The notes under the pieces were generated by a model, which saw only the letters and a program-made list of their open reading frames with translations, did not search any database and was not told the origin of the DNA. Both the position numbers and the translations under genes were made by a program. Below are positions 53,617 to 62,278 of a stretch of 64,000 nucleotides of DNA, piece after piece. The stretch comes from Ch67 sp964491665 (GTDB lineage Bacteria > Pseudomonadota > Gammaproteobacteria > Pseudomonadales > Ketobacteraceae). Position 1 is the stretch's first letter. Each line of letters begins with the position of its first letter. Location: NCBI GenBank assembly GCA_964491665.1, contig CAZBII010000005.1, positions 1-64,000 on the forward strand, read 5' to 3'.

Positions 53617-54429
53617 TCAAGTCTGGCAGGTTTTGCAGAAAACGGTAGCCCGCTGCCCCAGGCGGATTTCGGTCAACGGCGTCTGGCAGGTGCGGCAGGG
53701 TTCTCCGCCGCGACCATACACCCGCAGCGTCTGCTGGAAGTAGCCGGGCTTGCCGTCGCCGCCGACAAAGTCCCGCAGCGTGGTGCCGCCCATTTCGATC
53801 GAGTCCGCCAGTACGGTTTTCACCGCCTGCACCAGTTTTTCATAGCGGGCCGCGCTGACCTTGCCTGCGGCCCGTTTCGGGTGAATCCCTGCCATGAACA
53901 GCGCCTCGTTGGCGTAGATGTTACCCACGCCCACCACGACGTGGCTGTCCATCAGAAAGGTTTTGACCGGGCCTTTGCGACCGGCGGCCCGCGCTGCCAT
54001 GTAGTCTGCATCGAATGCATCGGTAAGGGGTTCCGGCCCCAGTTCCGCCAGCAGCGGGTGTTGCAGCGGATCGGCGGTGGTCCACAGCCAGCAGCCGAAG
54101 CGGCGCGGATCGCAGTAGCGCAGGCAGGTGCCGTCGCTGCAGACCAGATCGACATGGTCGTGAAACAGGGGCGGCTCATCCGGTGCCGTGATGCGCAGGC
54201 TGCCGGACATGCCCAGATGAATGATCAGTGTGCCATTGGTAAAGCGCAGCAGCAGGTATTTGCCGCGCCGCTCCACGGATTGCAGCTTGCGGCCCTCGGC
54301 GGCATGAATGTCCGCCGGCACCGGCCAGCGCAGGCGCGGCTCACGCACGATGATCCGCTTGATCTTTTTGCCGGTGATGTGCGGCGCAATGCCACGGCGG
54401 GTGGTTTCGACTTCCGGTAATTCAGGCAT
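53617..54429 (-). CDS. mutM: Formamidopyrimidine-DNA glycosylase
   Basis: 270 residues. Starts MPELPEVETTRRGI: Pro2 is the nucleophile for the Schiff base and Glu3 the acid. VVVGVGNIYANEALF with the helix-two-turn-helix and the zinc finger CRTC...CKTC at the C-terminus are intact. It removes 8-oxoguanine and related damage from DNA, in keeping with the oxyR gene elsewhere in the window, although not adjacent. A CCGGAAG/CTTCCGG hairpin (53542-53561) lies just after the stop. Confidence 0.96.
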   Translation of the reverse strand: MPELPEVETTRRGIAPHITGKKIKRIIVREPRLRWPVPADIHAAEGRKLQSVERRGKYLLLRFTNGTLIIHLGMSGSLRITAPDEPPLFHDHVDLVCSDGTCLRYCDPRRFGCWLWTTADPLQHPLLAELGPEPLTDAFDADYMAARAAGRKGPVKTFLMDSHVVVGVGNIYANEALFMAGIHPKRAAGKVSAARYEKLVQAVKTVLADSIEMGGTTLRDFVGGDGKPGYFQQTLRVYGRGGEPCRTCQTPLTEIRLGQRATVFCKTCQT

Positions 54430-54505
54430 GGGGTTTCACGCGGTTGGACAACGAAACGCCCATTATTGGGAATTGCCCGCCAACATGGAATCGCCGGCGG
54501 GGAAA

Positions 54506-55723
54506 TCAGCTCTTGGAGAACATGGCGTGCTGCGTGACGTCCGCCCAGGCCAGGCTTTCCAGATAGATGTTCCAGAGACTGTCCTGGGTTATGCCGGTCA
54601 GGATGGATTCCTCGAAACGGCCGCCCTCATAAGCGGATACGACTTTCAGCACCTGGCCGATGTCGCCGCCGCCGGTTACCAGCGCCAGCTCCAGTTCAGC
54701 GGACAGGGGCATCTGCGACACAATATCTTCCAGCTTGCGGTCCAGCAGTGCATCCAGCAGCGACAGCAATCCCGCCGTGAAATAGCTGCCGGGGTTCTGC
54801 CGCTTCAGCTGTTTGGCCACCAGTTCGCACATCTTGGCCCTGACGATCGCCGTCACCAGCAGTTCGTTGGGCTTGTTGTCCACGCTCGACAGCGCCAGCA
54901 TGCTGGCCCAGCGCCGCAGCTCGTAGGAGCCCAGAATCACGATGGTGTCCTCCACCGTTTTCACCGTGCGCGACAGGCCGAACGACGCCGAATTCACCAC
55001 CCGCATCAGCTTGTAGGACAGGCGCGGGTCCTGGCTGATGATGTGGGCCACCCGTTCCACTTCGTAATCGTCCTTGCCCAATTCCCCCAGCAGCGACAGG
55101 ATCACCTGATGCGAGGCCGGCACTGCGCTGCCTGCCATCACATGGGGCCGGCACAGAAAGTAGCCCTGAAAATAGTCGAAGCCGAGCGCCTTGTAGAGTT
55201 CAAATTCCTCGTGGGTTTCCACCTTCTCCGCCACCAGCTTGCCCTTGGTGTTGCCGCACAGACGGATGCGGGCCAGCTGCTCCTTCACCCGCTCCACCCC
55301 CAGCGCCATCACGTCCAGCTTGATGAAGCTGGCCACGGCAATCAACGGCTTCCAGGCATCGGAATAGACAAAGTCGTCGAGTGCGATGCGGTAGCCCAGC
55401 GCCACCAGATTCTTCACTTCCTGAATCACCTGGCTGTCCACGATGACATCTTCCAGCACTTCCGGAATCAGCAGCTTCTGCAAACCCTTGGGCAGTTCAC
55501 CGCGCACCAGGATCTGGTGGGGAATGTTGACCAGCGCCGGCTTGCCGCTGGTGATCTTCTCCAGCCCGATTTCGGAAAAGGCATTCACCAGCACCTGCAT
55601 CGATGCCTTGCTGGGGTCGTCGATGATGGCGGAAGTGACATTCGCGCCGCGGAATAACAGCTCGTAGGCGATCGCATTGAGCTGGCGATCAAACACGGGT
55701 TGCCGCGCGAGAAATATGTCCAT
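54506..55723 (-). CDS. EAL-HDOD signalling protein (YuxH type)
   Basis: 405 residues. The N-terminal EAL-like domain starts MDIFLARQPVFDRQLNAIAYELLFR, in which the EAL motif is replaced by YELLFR; LDDFVYSDAWKPL and KLVAEKVETHEEFELYKALGFDYFQGYFL are conserved. The HDOD domain follows (HIISQDPRLSYKLMRVVNSASFG). With the EAL residues changed it probably binds c-di-GMP or partners rather than cleaving the nucleotide. Similar proteins help control motility and biofilm. Monocistronic. Confidence 0.88.
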   Translation of the reverse strand: MDIFLARQPVFDRQLNAIAYELLFRGANVTSAIIDDPSKASMQVLVNAFSEIGLEKITSGKPALVNIPHQILVRGELPKGLQKLLIPEVLEDVIVDSQVIQEVKNLVALGYRIALDDFVYSDAWKPLIAVASFIKLDVMALGVERVKEQLARIRLCGNTKGKLVAEKVETHEEFELYKALGFDYFQGYFLCRPHVMAGSAVPASHQVILSLLGELGKDDYEVERVAHIISQDPRLSYKLMRVVNSASFGLSRTVKTVEDTIVILGSYELRRWASMLALSSVDNKPNELLVTAIVRAKMCELVAKQLKRQNPGSYFTAGLLSLLDALLDRKLEDIVSQMPLSAELELALVTGGGDIGQVLKVVSAYEGGRFEESILTGITQDSLWNIYLESLAWADVTQHAMFSKS

Positions 55724-55862
55724 GGGGAGTGTGTCCGGAATGATAGAACAACAGGTCTTGTTTCAAGTGTGGCAGAAAAAAGCGGAACAACAATGCGGGG
55801 AGAGGGTGTATTTGTGCCGCAATGGGGCAGGGTCGCGCAGATCGGTCGTAGCGGCAAAACGC

Positions 55863-55894
55863 AAAAAGCCGGATGGACTTGCGTCGATCCGGCT
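55863..55894 (-). terminator. Intrinsic terminator of rpmB-rpmG
   Basis: On the minus strand the 8-bp stem (arms at 55887-55894 and 55867-55874) is followed by TTTTT (55867-55863). It lies 24 bases after the rpmG stop. Confidence 0.9.
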
Positions 55895-55917
55895 TGCTGG
55901 AAAACCTGTCAGATCAA

Positions 55918-56073
55918 TTACTTGATCTTGGCTTCCTTGAACAGTACGTGCTGACGAACAACGGGATCAAATTTCTTGATCTCCATTTTCTCAGGCATGG
56001 TGCGCTTGTTCTTGGTGGTGGTGTAGAAGTAACCGGTGCCGGCGGTGGAAACCAGCTTGATCTTGTCACGCAT
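55918..56073 (-). CDS. rpmG: 50S ribosomal protein L33
   Basis: 51 residues, full length (MRDKIKLVSTAGTGYFYTTT...), ending FKEAKIK. Signature: TGYFYTTTKNKRT and MEIKKFDPVVRQHV. It lacks the four zinc-binding Cys residues, so it is the zinc-free form. The gene follows rpmB by 11 bases and ends at an intrinsic terminator. Confidence 0.97.
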   Translation of the reverse strand: MRDKIKLVSTAGTGYFYTTTKNKRTMPEKMEIKKFDPVVRQHVLFKEAKIK

Positions 56074-56084
56074 GGGTCAATTCC

Positions 56085-56321
56085 TCAGACTTTTTCGCCA
56101 CGGGCGCGGATGTCGGCCAGAACCTGGTCGATACCCAGCTTGTCGATGATCCGCATACCTTTGGAAGATACACGCAGTTTCACGAAGCGCTTTTCGTTTT
56201 CAACCCAGAAACGGTGATGGTGCAGGTTGGGTTCAAAACGGCGCTTGGTTTTGTTGTTCGCGTGAGAAACATTGTTTCCGACGATCGGACGCTTGCCGGT
56301 AACCTGACAAACCTTAGCCAT
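56085..56321 (-). CDS. rpmB: 50S ribosomal protein L28
   Basis: 78 residues from ATG 56321 (MAKVCQVTGKRPIVGNNVSH). The conserved NKTKRRFEPNLHHHRFWVENEKRFVKLRVSSKGMRIIDK is present. First gene of the rpmB-rpmG operon; an AGGAG-type site (AGAAAAGG) lies just before the start. A sigma-70 promoter is visible upstream at 56403-56431. Confidence 0.97.
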   Translation of the reverse strand: MAKVCQVTGKRPIVGNNVSHANNKTKRRFEPNLHHHRFWVENEKRFVKLRVSSKGMRIIDKLGIDQVLADIRARGEKV

Positions 56322-56402
56322 TGCCTTTTCTCCAGATGGGCCGCGCCACGACCGGCACAACCGTCAATACAATTCAGTGAGACTCTACCCGAGAGGGGCT
56401 GC

Positions 56403-56431
56403 TTTATACCAAAAGCCAACTGGCAAGGCAA
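56403..56431 (-). promoter_or_regulatory. Sigma-70 promoter of rpmB-rpmG
   Basis: On the minus strand, -35 TTGCCT (56431-56426), 17-base spacer, -10 TATAAA (56408-56403). Start expected near 56396, 75 bases before the rpmB ATG. Confidence 0.65.
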
Positions 56432-56459
56432 GCAGCAACCCCTGCGGGCGGCGAAATCC

Positions 56460-57134
56460 CTAGAGCAGCCCCCGTTCGGCCAGAGACACTACTTCCGTGT
56501 CGCCCACCACCAGATGGTCGAGTACGCGCACGTCCACCAGATCCAGCGCCTGCTGCAGGCGGCGGGTGATGTGCTGGTCGGCCTGGCTGGGCTCGGCCAC
56601 GCCGGAGGGGTGGTTGTGGGCAAAGATGACAGCGGCTGCGTTGTGTGCAAGTACCCGCTTCACTACTTCGCGCGGATACACCGAGGCGCCGTCGATGGTG
56701 CCGGTGAACAGTTCCTCGAAGCGGATCAGGCGGTTCTGGTTGTCCAGAAACAGACAGGCAAAGACTTCGTGGTGATAGCCGCGCAGGCGGGCTCGCAGGT
56801 ACTGGCGGGTGGCGGCCGGACTGGTGAAGGCGTCGCTGCGGTCGAGGGTGGTTTCCAGATAGCGTTTGCCCAGTTCCAGACAGGCCTGCAGCTGCACCCA
56901 TTTCGCCGGCCCCATGCCTTTGACTTCCTCGAAGCGCTCGGGGGTGGCGTCCATGACGCCGCGCAGGCCGTCGAAATGCTGTAGCAGGTCGCGGGCCAGT
57001 TCCACCGCGCTTTTACCCTGGATGCCGGTGCGCAGAAAGATCGCCAGCAGTTCGCTGTCGGACAGGCTGGCGCCGCCCCGCTGCAGCAGTTTTTCCCGTG
57101 GCCGTTCGTCGACAGGCCAGTCCGTGATTGCCAT
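56460..57134 (-). CDS. radC: RadC family JAB/MPN protein
   Basis: 224 residues. N-terminal helix-hairpin-helix region (RGGASLSDSELLAIFLRTGIQGKSAVELARDLL, FEEVKGMGPAKWVQLQACLELGKRYL), then the JAB metalloprotease-like domain with the metal motif AHNHPSGVAEPSQAD. Once thought to be a repair protein, RadC has no settled role. Position between rpmB and coaBC is conserved in gammaproteobacteria. An inverted repeat lies just upstream of its start. Confidence 0.94.
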   Translation of the reverse strand: MAITDWPVDERPREKLLQRGGASLSDSELLAIFLRTGIQGKSAVELARDLLQHFDGLRGVMDATPERFEEVKGMGPAKWVQLQACLELGKRYLETTLDRSDAFTSPAATRQYLRARLRGYHHEVFACLFLDNQNRLIRFEELFTGTIDGASVYPREVVKRVLAHNAAAVIFAHNHPSGVAEPSQADQHITRRLQQALDLVDVRVLDHLVVGDTEVVSLAERGLL

Positions 57135-57152
57135 GTTGTTGCCTCCCTTGGG

Positions 57153-57188
57153 TGTCTATAGAAATGGATGTATTCCTATCAATAGACA
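57153..57188. promoter_or_regulatory. Nested inverted repeat in the radC-coaBC interval
   Basis: Outer arms TGTCTAT (57153-57159) and ATAGACA (57182-57188) enclose an imperfect dyad at 57158-57179 (ATAG...CTAT with AAT/ATT inside). It is 19 bases upstream of radC and could be an operator or a leader hairpin. Confidence 0.45.
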
Positions 57189-57342
57189 GGGCGGGGAAAA
57201 AGGAATCTGGCGCTTTCCAATTCGGACAGGGGGTCTTATAGTCGCTGGCATTGTCAAAATGCCGGCATAGAATTGAAGATGCCGGGCAAAATCAGGCAAC
57301 TGGCGTTCATTCTGCAGTGTTCCAGAGACGGACTTTGAATCT

Positions 57343-58545
57343 ATGTTGAGACTGGCCAATCGCCGCATCATCGTCGGCGTTACCGGCGGCATCGCGGCTT
57401 ACAAGAGTGCGGAGCTGATCCGCCGGCTGAAGGATCAGGGTGCGGAGGTGCGGGCGGTGATGACGGCCGCCGCGCAGGAGTTCATTACCCCGCTGACATT
57501 GCAGGCGCTGTCCGGCAATCCGGTGCATACAACCCTGCTGGACACCGAGGCGGAAGCCGCCATGGGCCATATCGAGCTGGCGCGCTGGGGTGACCTGATC
57601 CTGATTGCGCCCGCCAGCGCCGATTTCATCGCCCGCCTTGCCCACGGCCACGGCAATGACCTGCTCACTACTCTGTGTCTGGCGGCGCGTTGTCCGATTG
57701 CGGTGGCACCGGCCATGAACCAGGCCATGTGGGCCTCGTCCGCCAATCAGGCCAACATTGCGCACCTGAAGGATCGCGGCATTCATGTTTTCGGTCCGGC
57801 GGAAGGTTCCCAGGCCTGCGGCGATGTGGGCCCCGGCCGCATGCTGGAGGCCACCCAGCTGGCGGACATGGCGGCCGACCTGTTCCCCTCGAATATCCTC
57901 ACCGGCAAGCGCGTGGTGATCACCGCCGGCCCCACCCGTGAGGCCATCGATCCGGTGCGCTTCATCAGCAATCACAGCTCCGGCAAGATGGGGTTTGCCC
58001 TGGCGGAAGCGGCGCGCGATGCCGGTGCCCAGGTGACCCTGATCAGCGGGCCCGTCAACCTGGCCACGCCGGACCGGGTGCGGCGGGTGGATGTGGTCAG
58101 CGCGCAGGACATGCTGCAGGCGGCGCTGGAGCTGGCCGGCCAGACCGACATCTTTATCGCAACCGCAGCAGTAGCCGATTTCCGCCCGCAAAATTCACCG
58201 GATCACAAGATCAAGAAACAGGATAATGCCGGCGTCATGACCCTGACCCTGGTGGAAAATCCCGACATCGTGGCCACCATTGCCCGCCAGCAGCCCAAGC
58301 CCTTCACGGTGGGCTTTGCGGCGGAAACCCGCGATGTGGTGAATTACGCCCGCCAGAAGATCGCCCGCAAGAATCTGGACATGATCGTGGCCAATGATGT
58401 GAGCCGCAGCGATATCGGCTTCAACAGTGACGAAAACGCCGTCACGGTGCTCTGGCCTGACGGGCAGCAGGCACTGGCGCTGGCCAGCAAGCACCAGATT
58501 GCGCGCGATATCATCAGCCTCATCGGTCAGCGGGTTAACTGCTAG
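57343..58545 (+). CDS. coaBC: Bifunctional phosphopantothenoylcysteine decarboxylase/synthetase
   Basis: 400 residues. The CoaC half (1-190) has NRRIIVGVTGGIAAYKSAELIRRLKDQGA, the active-site His in AMGHIELARWGD, PAMNQAMW and GSQACGDVGPGR. The CoaB half starts near LTGKRVVITAGPTREAIDPVRFISNHSSGKMG and includes FAAETRDV and NDVSRSDIGFNSDENAV. It performs two consecutive steps of CoA synthesis. In Pseudomonas and E. coli dut follows; here algC follows directly and dut is absent from the window. Confidence 0.96.
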   Translation: MLRLANRRIIVGVTGGIAAYKSAELIRRLKDQGAEVRAVMTAAAQEFITPLTLQALSGNPVHTTLLDTEAEAAMGHIELARWGDLILIAPASADFIARLAHGHGNDLLTTLCLAARCPIAVAPAMNQAMWASSANQANIAHLKDRGIHVFGPAEGSQACGDVGPGRMLEATQLADMAADLFPSNILTGKRVVITAGPTREAIDPVRFISNHSSGKMGFALAEAARDAGAQVTLISGPVNLATPDRVRRVDVVSAQDMLQAALELAGQTDIFIATAAVADFRPQNSPDHKIKKQDNAGVMTLTLVENPDIVATIARQQPKPFTVGFAAETRDVVNYARQKIARKNLDMIVANDVSRSDIGFNSDENAVTVLWPDGQQALALASKHQIARDIISLIGQRVNC

Positions 58546-58614
58546 TCTTAAATGAATGCCAAAACCGGGGCCGCGCCTGTGTGACCCCGCGCTACTTCAG
58601 TAAAGGAAATACGC

Positions 58615-61272
58615 ATGGCGAAGAAAAAAGCGCCCGCCCCGGAAGTCGCCCAACCGGCCGAGGGGAGCAAGTCCGCCCCCGAAGCCAGTGAAGCGCCCAC
58701 CATCAAGTCCGGCCTGCTGCCGATCATGTTGCCGGCGCTGGCCGGATCAGTGGCTGTGGTGATTCTCGCCGGCGTGCTGCTGTTCCTGCTGGTGCTGCAG
58801 AGCGGCAGCCAGCGCCAGATGGCGATTCTGGGCACCAGTGGCGCCCAGCAGTTTCTGGGACATCTGGAGCAGCAGGCCCGCACTTTCGACGCGCTGGTGG
58901 GTGCGCTGGCCAGTGATCCGGCCGGCGTGGCGGTGCTGCAGGAAGGCATGCCCGAAACCATCGAGGCCCGTGCGCTGGCCCTGAAACAGCTGCTGCCGGC
59001 GGCCACCAACGTCAAACTGTTCCTGCGCGGCTCCGCCAAGAAGGACGTCCAGACCAATCCCCCCATCAGCTTTGCCCAGCTCGACATGATCGCCCGCGCG
59101 GAAAAAGACGATACTGCCCTGCCGGAAATCCACCTGCACGGCGACCAGAAATTCCTGACGGTGGTGAAGGCGGTGAAGGCGCCGGGGCGGACCCTGGGCA
59201 CGCTGTTGGTGAGTTTCGACTTTGCCCAGATCCAGCCTTTGATGCCGGCGCTGGACGCCAAGCTGGGTTTTGTGGAAATCATCCAGACCTTCTCCGGCAA
59301 ACCGGCGGTGATTCTGGCCAGCGGCGACAGCGCACTCAAGCAGGGTGAAGGGTATCTGGCCTCCGGCAGCATTCCCCATTTCAGCGCCCGCTATTACCCG
59401 GCACCGGCAGCCGACGCGCTGGGCGCCAGTGGCGGACTGTTCTGGGCGGTCATCGGTGTGGCGGCGGCGCTGGCGGCGGGTCTGGGCGGGCTGAGTTACG
59501 TTCTGCTGAACAAGGCCCTGCAGGCCAACGCCACCACCCTGGCGGCCTCGTTCCAGGCTCTGGTTTCCCGCGACAAGCCGGTGCGTACCTTCAGCCTGGG
59601 CATCTTTGCCTCGCTGGCGCAAACCGTCGAGCGCCTGTTCGTCGATTACGACACCAAGGTGCGTCATTCCGCGCAGAAAGCCCAGCAGGCCGCTGCCGGC
59701 AAGCCGGCATTGCCCGATTTCGAGCCGGCCGCCCGCACCAAGCTCGATGATCTGGATCTGGACATTCACGACGACGACAGCGACCTGCTGAGTACGGCGG
59801 CGGAGATGGATGACAATCCGCTGCTGATGGAAGACGACCCGGATGCCATGGATCTGGACAATGTGGACATGGCCGCGCCGCAGACCGTGCGCGTCGACGT
59901 GAAGATTTCCCCGCAGATTTTCCGCGCCTATGACATTCGCGGCGTGGTGGGCGACACCCTCGACCAGGACGTGGCCCATGCCATCGGCATGGCCGTGGGC
60001 AGCGAGGCCCGCGACAAGGGTCAGGCCACGGTCATCGTGGCCCGCGACGGCCGCCATTCCAGCCAGGATCTGCTGTCGGCGCTGGCAGACGGCATCATGG
60101 CCAGCGGCGTGAACGTCATCGACATCGGCATGGTGCCCACGCCGGTTCTGTATTACGCCACCAAGACCCTGCTCACCCGCAGCGGCGTCATGGTCACCGG
60201 CAGCCACAATCCGCCGGAGTACAACGGCTTCAAGATCGTCATCAACGATGAAACCCTGGCGCTGGACCGCATCCAGGCGCTGAAAAAGCGCATCGATGAA
60301 GGCCGTCTGCACAAGGGGCGCGGCATGTTCGAGCGGCAGGACATCAGCGCCGACTACATCGCCCGCATCAACAACGACGTGGTGCTGGCCAAGCCCATGC
60401 GCATCGTGGTGGACTGCGGCAGCGGCGTGGCCGGGCCGGTGGGCATCAAGCTGCTGGATGGTCTGGGCTGCACCGTGACACCGCTGTACGCGGAAGTCGA
60501 CGGCAGCTTCCCCCATCATCACCCGGACCCCAGCGACCCGCACAATCTGGAAGACCTGATCGACACCGTGCAGCGCGTGGGTGCCGATCTGGGCATTGCC
60601 TTCGACGGCGACGGCGACCGCATCGGCGTGGTGACACCCTCCGGCAAGATCATCTGGCCTGACCGCCTGCTGATGCTGTGCGCGAAAGATCTGCTGTCGC
60701 GCAACCCTGGCGCCGACATCCTCTACGACGTGAAATGCACCCGCGACGTGGCGGAACTGGTCAGCAGCCTGGGCGGCCGCGCCATCATGTGCGCCACCGG
60801 CCATTCCCTGATGAAAGCCAAAATGAAGGAAACCGGCGCCGTGGTGGGTGGCGAGCTGTCCGGCCATGTGTTCTTCAATGACCGCTGGTACGGCTTTGAC
60901 GACGCCCTCTACACGGCGGCCCGGGTGCTGGAAATCCTGTCCATGGAGCCGTTTGGCGCCGATGAGGTATTCGCCGAGTTCCCCGAAAAGGTCAGCACGC
61001 CGGAACTGCACATCAAGGTGGCGGAAAACGCCAAGTTCGGCATCGTGAAGAAGCTCGAGGAACAGGGCAAATTCCCGGGGGGCAATCTGGTCAAGATCGA
61101 CGGACTCAGGGTAGACTTCCCCGACAGCTGGGGTCTGGTGCGGGCATCCAATACCACCCCGGTGCTGGTCGCCCGCTTTGAAGCCGACACGGACGCGGCG
61201 CTGGAACAGGTGAAGACTGTTTTCCGGGATCAGCTGAAGGCCGTGGAACCCGGTCTGAACATTCCGTTTTAA
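58615..61272 (+). CDS. algC: Membrane-anchored phosphomannomutase/phosphoglucomutase
   Basis: 885 residues, about twice the size of a soluble AlgC. The added N-terminus has a Lys/Ala/Pro-rich start, a membrane helix (about 33-62), a periplasmic domain, a second helix (about 268-300) and a strongly acidic linker (about 380-415, e.g. DLDLDIHDDDSDLL). The catalytic part starts near residue 425: Ser530 in TGSHNPPEYNG is the phosphoserine, and Asp664/666/668 in FDGDGDRIG bind Mg2+. It interconverts hexose 1- and 6-phosphates for LPS and exopolysaccharide. argB follows, as in Pseudomonas. Confidence 0.93.
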   Translation: MAKKKAPAPEVAQPAEGSKSAPEASEAPTIKSGLLPIMLPALAGSVAVVILAGVLLFLLVLQSGSQRQMAILGTSGAQQFLGHLEQQARTFDALVGALASDPAGVAVLQEGMPETIEARALALKQLLPAATNVKLFLRGSAKKDVQTNPPISFAQLDMIARAEKDDTALPEIHLHGDQKFLTVVKAVKAPGRTLGTLLVSFDFAQIQPLMPALDAKLGFVEIIQTFSGKPAVILASGDSALKQGEGYLASGSIPHFSARYYPAPAADALGASGGLFWAVIGVAAALAAGLGGLSYVLLNKALQANATTLAASFQALVSRDKPVRTFSLGIFASLAQTVERLFVDYDTKVRHSAQKAQQAAAGKPALPDFEPAARTKLDDLDLDIHDDDSDLLSTAAEMDDNPLLMEDDPDAMDLDNVDMAAPQTVRVDVKISPQIFRAYDIRGVVGDTLDQDVAHAIGMAVGSEARDKGQATVIVARDGRHSSQDLLSALADGIMASGVNVIDIGMVPTPVLYYATKTLLTRSGVMVTGSHNPPEYNGFKIVINDETLALDRIQALKKRIDEGRLHKGRGMFERQDISADYIARINNDVVLAKPMRIVVDCGSGVAGPVGIKLLDGLGCTVTPLYAEVDGSFPHHHPDPSDPHNLEDLIDTVQRVGADLGIAFDGDGDRIGVVTPSGKIIWPDRLLMLCAKDLLSRNPGADILYDVKCTRDVAELVSSLGGRAIMCATGHSLMKAKMKETGAVVGGELSGHVFFNDRWYGFDDALYTAARVLEILSMEPFGADEVFAEFPEKVSTPELHIKVAENAKFGIVKKLEEQGKFPGGNLVKIDGLRVDFPDSWGLVRASNTTPVLVARFEADTDAALEQVKTVFRDQLKAVEPGLNIPF

Positions 61273-61298
61273 ACCCGCTCCATTCCAACGTTTAGAAA

Positions 61299-61336
61299 CC
61301 GACGCATTTTAGGACGTCGGCGCATGGGCGCCGACG
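61299..61336 (+). promoter_or_regulatory. Alternative hairpins in the argB leader
   Basis: CCGACG (61299-61304) can pair with CGTCGG (61315-61320). The latter, extended to CGTCGGCGC (61315-61323), can instead pair with GCGCCGACG (61328-61336) around loop ATGG. The two structures exclude each other, and the second ends 9 bases before the argB ATG. Confidence 0.45.
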
Positions 61337-61345
61337 AATGGCCCC

Positions 61346-62248
61346 ATGACTCTGAGTAAAGACCAGGCACTCAACATCGCGCAGGTGCTGTCCGAAGCCC
61401 TGCCCTACATCCAGCGTTTCACCGGCAAGACCATCGTCATCAAGTACGGCGGCAATGCCATGGAAACCGAGGAACTGAACAACAGCTTCGCCCGCGACAT
61501 CGTGATGATGAAGCTGGTGGGCATCAATCCGGTGGTGGTGCACGGCGGTGGTCCGCAGATCGGCGACCTGCTGAAAAAGATCGGCAAGGAAAGCCGCTTC
61601 GTCGACGGCATGCGCGTCACCGACAGCGAAACCATGGACGTGGTGGAAATGGTGCTGGGCGGCCTGGTCAACAAGGACATCGTCAACCTGATCAACAACA
61701 ACGGTGGCCGCGCCGTCGGCCTCACCGGCAAGGACGGCCAGCTGATCCGCGCGAAAAAACTCACTATCACCCGCTCCTCGCCGGAACTGAAGGAACCCGA
61801 AATCATCGACATCGGCCACGTCGGCGAAGTGGAGAAGGTGAATACCGATGTGGTGGATATGCTGGTCAAAAGCGATTTCATTCCGGTGATCGCGCCGATC
61901 GGGGTGGGCGAGGATGGTGCTTCCTACAACATCAATGCCGATCTGGTGGCGGGCAAGGTGGCGGAAGCGCTGAATGCCGAAAAGCTGATGCTGCTGACCA
62001 ACACCGCCGGCCTGCTGGACAAGTCCGGCAAGGTGCTGACCGGCCTGTCGCCTGCCGAAGTGGATGCCCTGATCGCCGACGGCACCATCTACGGCGGCAT
62101 GCTGCCCAAAATCAACTGCGCCCTGAGCGCGGTCAATAACGGCGTCACCAGTTCCCATATCATCGACGGCCGGGTTCCGCACGCGGTGCTGCTGGAAATT
62201 TTCACCGACGCCGGCGTCGGCACGCTGATCACCCGCAAGAACCGGTAA
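61346..62248 (+). CDS. argB: N-acetylglutamate kinase
   Basis: 300 residues. Conserved amino-acid-kinase blocks: TIVIKYGGNAM, VVVHGGGPQIGDLLKKIG, RVTDSETMDVVEMVLGG, VNLINNNGGRAVGLTGKDG and YNINADLVAGKVAEAL; the C-terminal HIIDGRVPHAVLLEIFTDAGVGT is family-typical. It phosphorylates N-acetylglutamate in arginine synthesis. Many members with this N-terminal extension (MTLSKDQALNIAQVLSEALPYIQRF) are hexameric and arginine-inhibited. No strong ribosome site precedes it; a leader hairpin is present instead. Confidence 0.96.
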   Translation: MTLSKDQALNIAQVLSEALPYIQRFTGKTIVIKYGGNAMETEELNNSFARDIVMMKLVGINPVVVHGGGPQIGDLLKKIGKESRFVDGMRVTDSETMDVVEMVLGGLVNKDIVNLINNNGGRAVGLTGKDGQLIRAKKLTITRSSPELKEPEIIDIGHVGEVEKVNTDVVDMLVKSDFIPVIAPIGVGEDGASYNINADLVAGKVAEALNAEKLMLLTNTAGLLDKSGKVLTGLSPAEVDALIADGTIYGGMLPKINCALSAVNNGVTSSHIIDGRVPHAVLLEIFTDAGVGTLITRKNR

Positions 62249-62278
62249 CGACGAGCCGCCAACCAAGAGCACGCAACG

